Notes: generated by a model not told the origin, from the letters alone. Counted from the first letter of the stretch, positions 1-7,617 are shown. The stretch: DNA of 16,009 nt from an uncultured Clostridium sp. (GCA_947382445.1 CANCZH010000039.1:1-16009); one strand, 5' to 3'. Numbers and translations are program-made.

Positions 1-60
1 AAGGGATTAATCAATTGAATAGATTAATATTTCTATATAATTGATTATACGAGATATAAA

Positions 61-456
61 ATGAAAAAAGAAACATTATTAGAAATTATATTAGGAACAA
101 TTGGAGGATTAATATTTGCAATAGGAATGTGTATGTGCTTAATTTCAGAATGGAATATGCTTAGAGCGGGAGTAATTATAAGCATAATAGGATTTATTAT
201 ACTATTATGCATTATACCTATTTATAGAAGTTCACATCCAAAGAAAACACATAATCCAGTAAACTGGGGAATTGTTCTAGCATGGGTTATTGGACTAATT
301 GGAAGCCTAATCATGGGATTTGGAATGAGTAAAACTATGGTAGGACAAGCAAGCACATCAGATATGATAATAGGAATTGTAACAGGAATTATAGGACTTA
401 TCATATGCGTATTAAATTATCCAATATATGCTTACATAAAAAGTAATAAAGAATAA
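61..456 (+). CDS. Four-helix integral membrane protein with internal duplication
   Basis: A 131-residue hydrophobic protein with four predicted membrane segments at about residues 6-28, 34-54, 68-90 and 101-124. The two halves look like a tandem duplication: each has a GLI/GSLI...GM helix, a short loop, a G-I-I-x-x-I-I-G helix and then a P-I-Y end (CIIPIYR at about 50-56 and NYPIYAY at about 119-125). The GMCMCLISEW stretch near residue 22 resembles a small uncharacterised membrane family found in Clostridia. No catalytic motif is visible. The ATG at 61 has only a weak upstream purine stretch (gagat), so expression may be low or coupled to something before the window. The gene is short of obvious partners: the next gene is a small DUF6774 protein 50 bases downstream in the same direction. 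Function unknown. Confidence 0.75.
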   Translation: MKKETLLEIILGTIGGLIFAIGMCMCLISEWNMLRAGVIISIIGFIILLCIIPIYRSSHPKKTHNPVNWGIVLAWVIGLIGSLIMGFGMSKTMVGQASTSDMIIGIVTGIIGLIICVLNYPIYAYIKSNKE

Positions 457-506
457 ATAGTCATAAATAACAGAAAAATCATATAATACAAAATAGAGGT
501 ATTGAT

Positions 507-666
507 ATGAAAAACTGTGAATTTGTAACTTTTATTTCTGTTTTAGCTTGTAGTATTGCCAAAGATAAAACGCAAGATGAATTAAATATCTTATCAGCTT
601 TTTTTACTCAACTTCGGAGATACATTAGCAACTCTTTCAGTATTAGATTCAAATGATGAATGCTAA
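507..666 (+). CDS. DUF6774-type small protein, read through a +1 shift at CGG
   Basis: Starts at ATG 507 after an AGAGGT ribosome binding site (495-500). The first 36 codons give MKNCEFVTFISVLACSIAKD and continue to FFTQL, matching small DUF6774 proteins, which share a start like N-C-E-L-V-x-F-I-x-x-L-A-C-x-I-A and a centre like FTQLGDTLATI. In the annotated frame the protein then runs off into unrelated residues and stops after 49 codons. If the C at 615 is skipped, the reading continues GDTLATLSVLDSNDEC and ends at TAA 664-666, giving 52 residues that fit the family. The broken codon is CGG at 615-617, preceded by CTT. A terminator follows directly. Either a genuine +1 shifted gene or a pseudogene with one inserted base; the family's role is unknown. 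Confidence 0.75.
612..618 (+). other. Putative +1 frameshift site CTT CGG A
   Basis: In-frame CGG at 615-617 in the DUF6774 gene. Skipping C615 makes the next codon GGA (616-618), the conserved glycine of the FTQLGDTLAT stretch. The preceding codon is CTT, so the heptamer resembles the Ty1 (CUU AGG C) and prfB (CUU UGA C) shift sites. Confidence 0.6.
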
Positions 667-679
667 CTAAAAAAGATAA

Positions 680-713
680 ATAGCAGTATCAAAATTAATA
701 CTGCTATTTTTGT
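680..713 (+). terminator. Intrinsic terminator after the DUF6774 gene
   Basis: Ten-base stem ATAGCAGTAT (680-689) with ATACTGCTAT (698-707), eight-base loop, followed by TTTTGTTT. It ends the plus-strand DUF6774 unit and overlaps the stop codon of the convergent HxlR gene (704-706), so it may act in both directions. Confidence 0.8.
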
Positions 714-1034
714 TTCTCTCTATATTCATTTCCCCAAACAACCATTGAATCCAAAATAGGCTTTAAACTCAAACCAGTATCAGTTAAAGAATACTCAACC
801 CTCGGAGGCACTTCTGCATAAACCTTCCTTTGAATAAGACCAGAAGCCTCCATTTGCCTTAAATTATTTGTTAGTACCTTTTGAGTAATACTATCTAAAG
901 ATTTCTTTAATTCTCCAAACCTTTTTGTTCCGAGTTAGCAAATCTCTAAGAATCAAAACTTTCCACTTATCTCCAATTAATCCCATAGTTATTTCGACAG
1001 GGCAAGCAGGTAACTCATTTTTTATAATTATCAA
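704..1034 (-). CDS. HxlR-family transcriptional regulator, read through a +1 shift at CGG
   Basis: Winged-helix regulator of the HxlR (MarR-like, DUF24) family. The upstream frame reads NELPACPVEITMGLIGDKWK then VLILRDLLT, with the N-terminal CPVE cysteine. After CGG at 932-930 that frame becomes TRNKKVWRIK and is lost. Skipping the C at 932 gives GTKRFGELKKSLDSITQKVL and then NNLRQMEASGLI and VYAEVPPRVEYSLTDTG, the recognition helix and wing of the family, ending at TAG 706-704, about 109 residues. The start is unresolved: a strong GGTGGAG lies at 1041-1035 directly against a TTG (1034), and the best-spaced in-frame codon is an ATT at 1028, so a non-canonical start is possible. It is divergent from the gene at 1312, its most likely target. 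Confidence 0.75.
929..935 (-). other. Putative +1 frameshift site ACT CGG A
   Basis: Minus-strand CGG at 932-930 in the HxlR gene, preceded by ACT. Skipping C932 gives GGA (931-929), the glycine in the common HxlR stretch LLTGTKRFGEL, and restores the frame to the end of the gene. Confidence 0.6.
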
Positions 1035-1311
1035 CTCCACCAATAATAAATTTATATAATTATAACAATCAAAATTAAAAAAGTAAACGATATATCCTTA
1101 GAAAAACAACAATAGTATAAAAAAGAATAGTACAGTGTAAAAAAATTAAAACAGCTAATCTAGAAAATAACACAAAAGTATCCTTAAAGAAACTATCTTA
1201 CAAAAAAGTGCCTACTTTACGAAATAGAAAATGCAAAGTAAAATAATTACAGAAATTGAAAAATAGAGTAGCTACTAAATTTCAAATAAAAAGAAATAGG
1301 AGAAAATAAAT
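1035..1311. other. Divergent intergenic region between hxlR and the MBL-like gene
   Basis: About 270 bases of very AT-rich DNA with no coding sequence that I can support. It contains a near-identical 15-base direct repeat, TATCCTTAGAAAAAC at 1093-1107 and TATCCTTAAAGAAAC at 1179-1193 (13 of 15 identical), 86 bases apart, which could be operator sites for the adjacent HxlR regulator. No convincing promoter pair is visible by eye. Confidence 0.4.
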
Positions 1312-2106
1312 ATGGAAATATCAAAAATTAATTTAAAAAAAGGATTTATAGAAATTTATAATTTTGGAGAAATAAAACTACACAGCTATCAAACTAATGA
1401 CTTAATGTATGATGAGAGCTATATATTAGAAAATGAAAACAACATATTACTAGTAGAGTTCCCAGCATTCTATGATAACTTAGAAGAATTTGAAGAATAT
1501 GTAAAAAGCCTAGGAAAAACAATAATAGGAAAAGTATTTTCAGACCATCCAAATGGAGGAACAATATTTAAAAACGTAAAAGGATACGCATCAAAAGGAA
1601 CAATCAAATCAATGAAAGAAGGAACAATAAACAATTTAGTAACAGGATTTGAAACAGCATTTGGAGGAACTTTTGCAAAAGAATACCACGAAATTACAGA
1701 CATATTAACAGAAAATAAAATTAATATTGGAGGATTTGATTTAAATATAACATACCATGATGAAAACATTGAAATAGAATTCCCACAAATAGGATGCATA
1801 TACACTCATATGTTAGGACACGATTGTCATTCAATAGTAGCAGGAGAAGAACACGCAAATGCAATAATTGAACAATTAAAAAAATATAAAGAAAAAGGGT
1901 ACAATCTAGTTCTTTCAAGCCATTACACACCAGAGACACTAAAAGATGTTGACACAAAAATTAACTACCTAGAAGAACTAAAGAAAATTGCAAAAGAATG
2001 CACAAACTCAGAAGAATTCAAAGAAAACATAAAAACAAAATATCCAGAATATAGTGGACTAAACTATCTAGACATGACAGCAGGATATTTCTTTCCACAA
2101 AATTAA
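1312..2106 (+). CDS. Metallo-beta-lactamase-fold-like protein, degenerate metal site
   Basis: A soluble 264-residue protein starting at ATG 1312 behind AGGAG (1299-1303). Its plan looks like the MBL fold: an early segment YDESYILENENNILLVEFPA (about 33-52) like the strand that begins these domains, SDHPNGG at 77-83 where the HxHxDH motif would be expected, THMLGHDCHS at 165-174 where the second metal histidine usually sits, and SSHYTPE at 202-208 as a candidate last histidine. The full HxHxDH motif is absent, so either a different metal set or a non-catalytic member is likely. No signal peptide or membrane segment. It lies divergent from the HxlR regulator, suggesting that regulator controls it. 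Family placement is my inference; substrate unknown. Confidence 0.5.
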   Translation: MEISKINLKKGFIEIYNFGEIKLHSYQTNDLMYDESYILENENNILLVEFPAFYDNLEEFEEYVKSLGKTIIGKVFSDHPNGGTIFKNVKGYASKGTIKSMKEGTINNLVTGFETAFGGTFAKEYHEITDILTENKINIGGFDLNITYHDENIEIEFPQIGCIYTHMLGHDCHSIVAGEEHANAIIEQLKKYKEKGYNLVLSSHYTPETLKDVDTKINYLEELKKIAKECTNSEEFKENIKTKYPEYSGLNYLDMTAGYFFPQN

Positions 2107-2117
2107 AAAGTAAAACA

Positions 2118-2152
2118 AAAGAGGGATTGTATATAACTTACAAACCCTCTTT
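2118..2152 (+). terminator. Inverted repeat, probable terminator after the MBL-like gene
   Basis: AAAGAGGG (2118-2125) pairs with CCCTCTTT (2145-2152). It lies 12 bases after the stop at 2106. The run of T is short (CTTTaaaa), so termination may be partial. Confidence 0.55.
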
Positions 2153-2178
2153 AAAATAAAAAATAGGAGAGAATTATA

Positions 2179-2995
2179 TTGGAAAAATTAAATTATTTAA
2201 TAGAATACTTATTAAAAGAAAATCAAGAAATACACATAGATGAAATTCCAACAAACATAACAGAAAAAAAGAATTTATATCGTAGTCTATGTAATATTAG
2301 AAATCCAAAACCAATTTCAAATCAATACTTAAAAATAGAAAAAGAATATTTACAACAAGAACTAAAGAACAAGAATATAACAAAAGCAGAAAATATAAAA
2401 CCAATCAGTCAAACTATAAAGAAATCAAATTTGAAACATAAAAATAAAATATATTTATGGAAAGGAGACATAACAACCCTACAAATAGACTGCATAGTAA
2501 ATGCAGCAAATTCCCAAGGAATAGGATGTTTTGTACCTTGCCATAAATGTATTGACAATAGCATTCATTCTAATCGGAGGAATACAACTAAGATTAGAAT
2601 GCAATGAAAAAATGAAAAAAATAAAAATATTAGAAACAGGAAAAGCATTCATAACAAAAGGATATAACCTACCGGCAAAATTTGTAATTCATGTAGTTGG
2701 ACCAATAATATATGAAAATATTACAGAAAAAGAAATAAAAGAACTAAAAGACTGCTATATAAACTCATTAGAAATAGCAAAAGAAAACAATATAAAAGAA
2801 ATAGCATTTTGTTCAATATCAACAGGAGAATTTAGGTTTCCTAAAAATGAAGCAAGCAAAATAGCAATAAAAACAATAGAAGAATATTTAAAAGAAAATG
2901 AGAGCTTTTTTGAGAAAATAATCTTTAATGTATTCACAGATGAAGATTACAACATATATTTAAAAAATTTAGGTGATGGAAATGAAAGAATATAA
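2179..2995 (+). CDS. Zinc-dependent macrodomain protein-ADP-ribose hydrolase, read through a +1 shift at CGG
   Basis: Removes ADP-ribose from proteins in the macrodomain/sirtuin-M system. TTG start at 2179 with AGGAGAG at 2165-2171. The N-terminal 80 residues are a helical extension; the macrodomain starts near KIYLWKGDITTLQIDCIVNA (about 90-110). GIGCFVPCHKCIDNSIHS carries the Cys/His set of the zinc macrodomain subfamily (SAV0325 type). The frame breaks at CGG 2575-2577 (codon 133) and would stop at 2607. Skipping C2575 gives GGIQLRLECNEKM, then ETGKAFITKGYNLPAKFVIH, VVGP and ISTGEFRFPKNEASKIA, and ends at 2995: about 271 residues, the normal length. Its end overlaps the start of the sirtuin gene, so translation is probably coupled. 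The family is well supported; whether the shift is real is the open question. Confidence 0.88.
2572..2578 (+). other. Putative +1 frameshift site AAT CGG A
   Basis: In-frame CGG at 2575-2577 in the macrodomain gene, preceded by AAT. Skipping C2575 gives GGA and restores the macrodomain frame. The same sequence without the C, AATGGAGGA, occurs unaltered at 1552-1560 in another gene. Confidence 0.6.
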
Positions 2996-3824
2996 TTTAA
3001 GAATATTAAAAGCAAAACAAATAATTCAAAATGCAGATTACATTATTATTGGAGCAGGTTCAGGACTTTCAACAGCAGCAGGACTAGAATATAGCGGTAA
3101 AAACTTTGAAAAAAACTATAAAGAATTTATAGAAAAATATAAATTTACTGACTTATACTCAGCAAGCTTTTACCAATTTAAAACACAAGAAGAAAAATGG
3201 GCTTTTTGGGCAAAACTAATAAAACTAAACAGATATAATAAACCATTGAAACTATATCAAGAACTATTAGAATTATTAAAAAACAAAGAATACTTTATAA
3301 TAACAACCAATGTAGATGGACAATTTGAAATAGCAGGATTTGAAAAAGAAAAAACATTTGCAATACAAGGAGATTACTCACTTATGCAATGTGAAAATAG
3401 CTGTCACAATAAACTATATACAAACAAAACAATAGTAGAACAATGGTTAAAATTCACACAGAACTGTAAAATTCCTAAAAAACTAATTCAAAAATGTCCT
3501 ATTTGCGGCGGAAATATGGAAATGAACCTAAGAAAAGATGAAACATTTATTCAAGATGAAAATTGGTATAAGCAATCAGAAAAATATAATGATATTTTAG
3601 AAAAAACTAAAAATAAAAAACTAGTACTGTTAGAAATAGGAGTTGGTTTTAATACCCCAGGAATTATAAGATTTCCTTTTAAAAAGATGACATATAACAA
3701 CATAAATACAACTCTTATTAGAATAAATAAGGAATATCCACAAACAATGCTAGAAATAGAAAATAAAACAATAACATTTGATGAAGATACAAACAAAATA
3801 ATAAAAGAGTTGATAGGTTATTAA
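2982..3824 (+). CDS. Class M sirtuin (SirTM), protein ADP-ribosyltransferase
   Basis: Sir2-fold NAD-dependent enzyme of about 280 residues. The Rossmann motif is GAGSGLSTAAGLEYSG (about residues 24-39). The region ITTNVDGQFEIAGFEKEK followed by QGDYSLMQC replaces the usual TQNID...LHG of deacetylases; the catalytic histidine is absent, as in SirTM enzymes that transfer ADP-ribose to proteins. Zinc cysteines are the MQCENSC pair and CPICGG near 167. I choose ATG 2982 because AGGTGA (2971-2976) sits at the right distance; GTG 2973 and ATG 2976 would overlap that site. The gene overlaps the macrodomain gene by 14 bases. In characterised loci SirTM modifies a lipoylated GcvH-like protein, but no gcvH-L or lplA gene is in this window. 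Confidence 0.88.
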   Translation: MKEYNLRILKAKQIIQNADYIIIGAGSGLSTAAGLEYSGKNFEKNYKEFIEKYKFTDLYSASFYQFKTQEEKWAFWAKLIKLNRYNKPLKLYQELLELLKNKEYFIITTNVDGQFEIAGFEKEKTFAIQGDYSLMQCENSCHNKLYTNKTIVEQWLKFTQNCKIPKKLIQKCPICGGNMEMNLRKDETFIQDENWYKQSEKYNDILEKTKNKKLVLLEIGVGFNTPGIIRFPFKKMTYNNINTTLIRINKEYPQTMLEIENKTITFDEDTNKIIKELIGY

Positions 3825-3910
3825 TTTTAATAATTACAGGACTGAAAATATTGTTAGAACATTTAGAAATATTAAAAAAATTAGTCTATGCAGGCAATAA
3901 ATTAATGTAG

Positions 3911-3916
3911 TATAAT
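3911..3916 (+). promoter_or_regulatory. Probable -10 element for the lipid unit
   Basis: TATAAT at 3911-3916, about 36 bases before ATG 3952. No good -35 is visible at the normal distance. It would start transcription of the glucosyltransferase and acyltransferase genes. Confidence 0.4.
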
Positions 3917-3951
3917 TGTTATAGTGATAAAAAGTGCGAGGAGACGTAGCA

Positions 3952-5058
3952 ATGAATAAAGTATTAATTTTATCTTGTGGAACAGGAGGAGGACACAATT
4001 CAGCAGCATTAGCAATACAAGAAAATTTAAGAGAAAAAGAAATAGAAGCAGATTTTATTGAATATTTAAGTATAATAAACCCAAAAGTAAAAAATAGAAT
4101 TAACAAATTATATATAAGTTCTACAAAAGCAAATGGAAAAGTATTTAAAGTTGCATATCACTTAGGTGAACTATATCAAAAAACAAAATGGAAATCTCCA
4201 GTATATGCATTAAACAGTATTAACAAAGAAAAACTATACCAATATATTGTAAAAAATAACTACAATTATATTGTAACAACGCACCTGTTTGCAGCCGAAA
4301 GCTTAACAGCTATCAAAAAAGAACACTCAATCCGCTTTATAGCAGTTGCAACAGATTATGTGAGCATTCCATTTTGGGAGGAGACAAACCCAGATTATTT
4401 TATTATACCAAACGAAGAATTAAAGCAAGATTTTATAAATAGAAGAATAGACAAAAATAAATTATTACCATTAGGAATACCAGTAGCAAAAGCATATACT
4501 GAAAGATATGATAAAAATGAATGTAAAAAGAAATTAAACTTAGAAGAAAGTAAGAAATACATACTAATACTAACAGGAAGTATGGGATTTGGAAATGTAA
4601 AAAAAATTGTAAAAGAACTATTAGAGCAAATAAATGATGTTACATTTATTGTTTCATGTGGTAATAATACAAAACTACTAGAAAGTTTGAAAAACACATA
4701 TTCAAATGATAGTCGTGTTATACCAATTTCATTTACAAACCAATTAAGTGAATATATGAAAAGCAGTGAAATAATACTTAGCAAGCCTGGAGGACTAACA
4801 ACGACAGAGATCGCGACCCTTAACAAACCTTTTATACATACAATGCCAATACCTGGATGTGAAAATTATAATGCAAAATTTTTTAGTGAAAGAAAAATGT
4901 CAATCAAATGTGAAAAAATGCAAGAAATAGTAAAACACACAAAAGAACTATTAGAAAATATAGAACTACAAAATGAAATGATAACAAATCAAAAGAAATA
5001 TATGAATAAAAATGTATGTAATGACATATCTAATTTTATTATAAAAGAATGTAAATAA
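3952..5058 (+). CDS. Diacylglycerol glucosyltransferase / MGDG synthase-like glycosyltransferase
   Basis: A GT28-type (GT-B fold) glycosyltransferase of 368 residues that would add a sugar from a UDP donor to diacylglycerol at the inner membrane face, like UgtP or MGDG synthase. The N-terminal acceptor domain begins LILSCGTGGGHNSAA (about residues 5-19), the classic GxGGGH signature of this group; the C-terminal donor domain has LTGSMGFGN (about 207-215) and SKPGGLTTTEIATLNKP, with the GGLTTTE donor-binding motif. ATG 3952 follows GAGGAG at 3938-3943; an in-frame GTG at 3934 lies before that site and is not preferred. The acyltransferase gene begins 10 bases after the stop, so the two form a membrane-lipid operon. 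The exact sugar and acceptor cannot be read from the sequence. Confidence 0.82.
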   Translation: MNKVLILSCGTGGGHNSAALAIQENLREKEIEADFIEYLSIINPKVKNRINKLYISSTKANGKVFKVAYHLGELYQKTKWKSPVYALNSINKEKLYQYIVKNNYNYIVTTHLFAAESLTAIKKEHSIRFIAVATDYVSIPFWEETNPDYFIIPNEELKQDFINRRIDKNKLLPLGIPVAKAYTERYDKNECKKKLNLEESKKYILILTGSMGFGNVKKIVKELLEQINDVTFIVSCGNNTKLLESLKNTYSNDSRVIPISFTNQLSEYMKSSEIILSKPGGLTTTEIATLNKPFIHTMPIPGCENYNAKFFSERKMSIKCEKMQEIVKHTKELLENIELQNEMITNQKKYMNKNVCNDISNFIIKECK

Positions 5059-5068
5059 AGGTGATTTT

Positions 5069-5803
5069 ATGAAAGCACTAAACGATGTAATAGAAGATGA
5101 AAACAGTGATATTATTAAACTTTGGGAACCACTTCAATTTAATATTGATGAAAAATATAAATATATACAAACAGGAACATTATTTTCTATTTGCTCAAAT
5201 TTATTATATTATGGAATAGCATTTCCAATTTTAAAAATACTTACAAAACTAATATATGATTTTAAAATAGAAGGAAAAGAAAATATTCGAGACTTAAAAG
5301 GAGGAGCAATTAGCATATCAAACCATGTACTATTTTTAGATTGTGCTATGGTTGGATTAGCTTTTGGAACAAAAGAAATTTATTATACAACAAGAGAAGA
5401 AAGTTTCAAAATACCTTTTGTTAGAAAACTAATTAAATTATTAAGAGCAATACCTATTCCAAAGAAAATAAGCAATAAAGAGCAATTTACACAAGAAATA
5501 AACGATATTGTTCAAACAGGAAAAGTAGTTCATTTTTATCCAGAAGCAGCCTTATGGCCTTATTACGAAAAAATAAGAAACTTTAAAAATGGAGCATTTA
5601 ATTTTGCTGTTAATAACAATGTTCCTATAATTCCTATGGTATTTAAGTTTAGAGAACCAAAAGGAATTAGAAAATTTTTAAAAAGAAAAAAAGATGTTAC
5701 TTTAGTTGTTTTAGAACCAATAATGCCAGGTAAACTTAACAACAGAAAACAAAATATAGAAAATTTAAAACAAAATGTACATAACAAAATGGAAAATAAA
5801 TAA
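5069..5803 (+). CDS. PlsC-like 1-acylglycerol-3-phosphate acyltransferase
   Basis: A 244-residue lipid acyltransferase of the LPLAT family, ATG 5069 behind AAGGTGAT. Motif I is NHVLFLD (NHx4D) near residue 88; motif III is YPEAALWPYYEK near 157, a variant of FPEGTRS in which glycine-threonine is replaced by AA, as seen in related lipid acyltransferases; motif IV is NVPIIPMVFKF near 187. A hydrophobic segment at about residues 35-60 probably anchors it to the membrane. It follows the glucosyltransferase by 10 bases and likely supplies or remodels acyl chains of the same glycolipid. A terminator follows. The family is clear; the natural acceptor is not. Confidence 0.85.
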   Translation: MKALNDVIEDENSDIIKLWEPLQFNIDEKYKYIQTGTLFSICSNLLYYGIAFPILKILTKLIYDFKIEGKENIRDLKGGAISISNHVLFLDCAMVGLAFGTKEIYYTTREESFKIPFVRKLIKLLRAIPIPKKISNKEQFTQEINDIVQTGKVVHFYPEAALWPYYEKIRNFKNGAFNFAVNNNVPIIPMVFKFREPKGIRKFLKRKKDVTLVVLEPIMPGKLNNRKQNIENLKQNVHNKMENK

Positions 5804-5862
5804 TTTAATATAAATACTACACAAAACCATAAAGAATAATAAAAAAATGAAATAATGTAAAC

Positions 5863-5911
5863 CATAGTTTATAGAAACTTAGTATCTGTAAACTATGATT
5901 ATTTTGTTTTT
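5863..5911 (+). terminator. Intrinsic terminator of the lipid operon
   Basis: CATAGTTTA (5863-5871) pairs with TAAACTATG (5889-5897) around a 17-base loop, followed by the T-rich ATTATTTTGTTTTT (5898-5911). Confidence 0.7.
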
Positions 5912-5967
5912 AAAAATAAGAATTTAATTTAAACATACAAATAATAGTTGTATTTAGAAATAAATTG

Positions 5968-6070
5968 TGGACGAAATAAAACGAAAATAACATTAAAAAA
6001 CATTGAAATATCAACAATCTTTGCTTTGCTATAAATTGACGTTGTGATAGATATGGACGAAGCAAAACGA
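5968..6070 (+). repeat. Pair of short direct repeats upstream of the AlbA_2 gene
   Basis: TGGACGAAATAAAACGAA (5968-5985) recurs as TGGACGAAGCAAAACGAA (6054-6071), 16 of 18 identical and 86 bases apart. They lie in the otherwise empty 5912-6141 gap just before a strong promoter. They could be operator sites for the downstream putative regulator or the remains of a small duplication. Confidence 0.45.
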
Positions 6071-6085
6071 ATGCGGTCAAAAGTA

Positions 6086-6114
6086 TTGATAAATAATTTG
6101 AAAATTGATATAAT
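6086..6114 (+). promoter_or_regulatory. Sigma-A type promoter for the AlbA_2 gene
   Basis: TTGATA (6086-6091), exactly 17 bases, then TATAAT (6109-6114). This is the best promoter in the window and lies 28 bases before the TTG start at 6142. Confidence 0.75.
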
Positions 6115-6141
6115 AACGATAAAAAAGGAAGAGGTGTTTTT

Positions 6142-7410
6142 TTGATAACAGAGAATAATAAATTAGAATTTAAGAGAGAGTTAACAGATTCAATTGTTAA
6201 AGAAATAATTGCTTTTTGTAATACAACTGGTGGAACAATTATTTTTGGATATGATGACAATGGTAAAGTTGTAGGTCTTAAAAATGCAAAAGAAGATTTA
6301 GATAGATTAAGTAGCAAAATAAATGACAGTATAGAACCATCAGTAAATTTTTTAGTTTCAAGTAGAATTGAAACGGAAGAAAATAAAGAAATAATAGTAG
6401 TAGAAGTTTTAAGAGGAACCAATAAACCATATTATATAAAATCAAAAGGGATGACGATTGATGGGGTTTTTGTTAGATTAGGAGCAACAGTGCAACATGC
6501 CACAAGAGAAACGATAAAAGAAATGATAGTAGAGTCATCAGGAATTTCATTTGAAAAGAATATTAGCATTAATCAAGATTTAACTTTTACTTATGCTAAC
6601 AAAATATTTAAAAAGAAGAATATTGCTTTTGGAGATGTAGAAAAAAAGAATTTGGGATTAATTAATGCAGATAATAAATATACAAATTTAGCATTATTAA
6701 TATCAGATCAATGTCCATATTCTATAAAAGTAGCTAGGTATAAGGATAATACTAAATCGGAATTTTTAGATAGTAAAGAATTTTCTGAAGAAAGCATATT
6801 AAGCCAATTAGAAAATGCATATGAATATTTAATGTTAAATAATCGTATGAGCAGCAAAATAGATGGAATGGAAAGAATAGACAAATATGAATATCCGAAA
6901 AATAGTTTAAGAGAGTTATTATGCAACATTATTACTCATAGAGATTATGAAATAAATGGAAGTAATTTAATTCATATATTTAATGAAAAAATAGAATTTT
7001 TAAGTTTGGGCGGATTAGTTAGTGGATTAACTATTGAAGATATAAAACTTGGAAGTTCATCATCTAGAAATCCAAATCTCGTAAATATATTCCATAGATT
7101 GAACTTTGTTGAAGCGTATGGAACAGGAATACCAAGAATGTATGAAGAATATAAAACCTCAATGACAAGTCCACAAATAAAAGTTGCTCCTAATAGCTTT
7201 CTTGTTATATTACCAAAACTAAATTTAAAGAATGAATATGTATTAATTATAGACTACTTAAAACAAAATATTCAAGGTACAAGAGAAAATTTTGAAAATG
7301 TATTAAACTTAGGGAAAAGTGCTACAATTAATGTTCTAAATGAAATGTTAGAAAAAGAAATAATTGAAAAGGCAGGATTTTCAAAGAATATAGTATATAA
7401 GTTAAAATAA
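6142..7410 (+). CDS. AlbA_2 (Schlafen-like) domain protein with GHKL ATPase-like C-terminus
   Basis: A 422-residue protein of the family usually called putative transcriptional regulator or RNA-binding AlbA_2 protein. The AlbA_2 domain (about residues 1-120) begins NKLEFKRELTDSIVKEIIAF and continues NTTGGTIIFGYDDNGKVVGL. The C-terminal half has the HATPase_c_4 signatures NSLRELLCNIITHRDYEING (near 253), a GGLVSGLT stretch near 291 and GTGIPRMYEEY near 330. The last 60 residues look like a winged helix. The start is TTG 6142, set by GAGGTG at 6131-6136. It has its own promoter and is not in an operon, and lies beside a decayed region with gene relics, consistent with an accessory or acquired gene. 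Its codon choice (more GTT, GGT) is slightly unlike its neighbours. Role unknown beyond family. Confidence 0.8.
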   Translation: MITENNKLEFKRELTDSIVKEIIAFCNTTGGTIIFGYDDNGKVVGLKNAKEDLDRLSSKINDSIEPSVNFLVSSRIETEENKEIIVVEVLRGTNKPYYIKSKGMTIDGVFVRLGATVQHATRETIKEMIVESSGISFEKNISINQDLTFTYANKIFKKKNIAFGDVEKKNLGLINADNKYTNLALLISDQCPYSIKVARYKDNTKSEFLDSKEFSEESILSQLENAYEYLMLNNRMSSKIDGMERIDKYEYPKNSLRELLCNIITHRDYEINGSNLIHIFNEKIEFLSLGGLVSGLTIEDIKLGSSSSRNPNLVNIFHRLNFVEAYGTGIPRMYEEYKTSMTSPQIKVAPNSFLVILPKLNLKNEYVLIIDYLKQNIQGTRENFENVLNLGKSATINVLNEMLEKEIIEKAGFSKNIVYKLK

Positions 7411-7488
7411 TAAAACGAAGAGTAAAAAAGAAATGAATGTTTATGGAAGAAAAAATGAAGAACTTATTTGAATACTTAAAGATTATGA

Positions 7489-7617
7489 GCAATTTTTAGA
7501 GAGTATTTTATAGCTGATACGCATTTTAATCATGAAAATATAATTAAATACTGCAATATAAGAATACTCAAAACTTTAATAAATAAAATTAATGTCAGGA
7601 ATGGCCAAGTGGCATAA
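7489..7617 (+). pseudogene. Relic of a calcineurin-like phosphoesterase
   Basis: A short open stretch reads FIADTHFNHENIIKYCN (7507-7557), which matches the first metal-binding block (D-x-H, then F-x-H-x-N-I-I) of small metallophosphoesterases. No start is present in frame after the stop at 7486-7488, and the rest of the domain is missing: after about 17 matching residues the sequence becomes unrelated and stops at 7617. It is a 5' gene fragment, not a functional enzyme. Confidence 0.55.

Noticed and set aside
2531..2995. A separate 154-residue gene starting at 2531
   Set aside because: Residues before the shift point are nonsense relative to the macrodomain family; the conserved part begins exactly at 2576 and belongs to the gene starting at 2179.
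6053..6145. A 30-codon reading frame starting MDEAKRMRSK that contains an in-frame CGG (6074-6076)
   Set aside because: No ribosome binding site, no recognisable family, it contains the promoter of the next gene and overlaps its start. If it were a real gene it would be a counter-example to the CGG rule, so it is recorded here.
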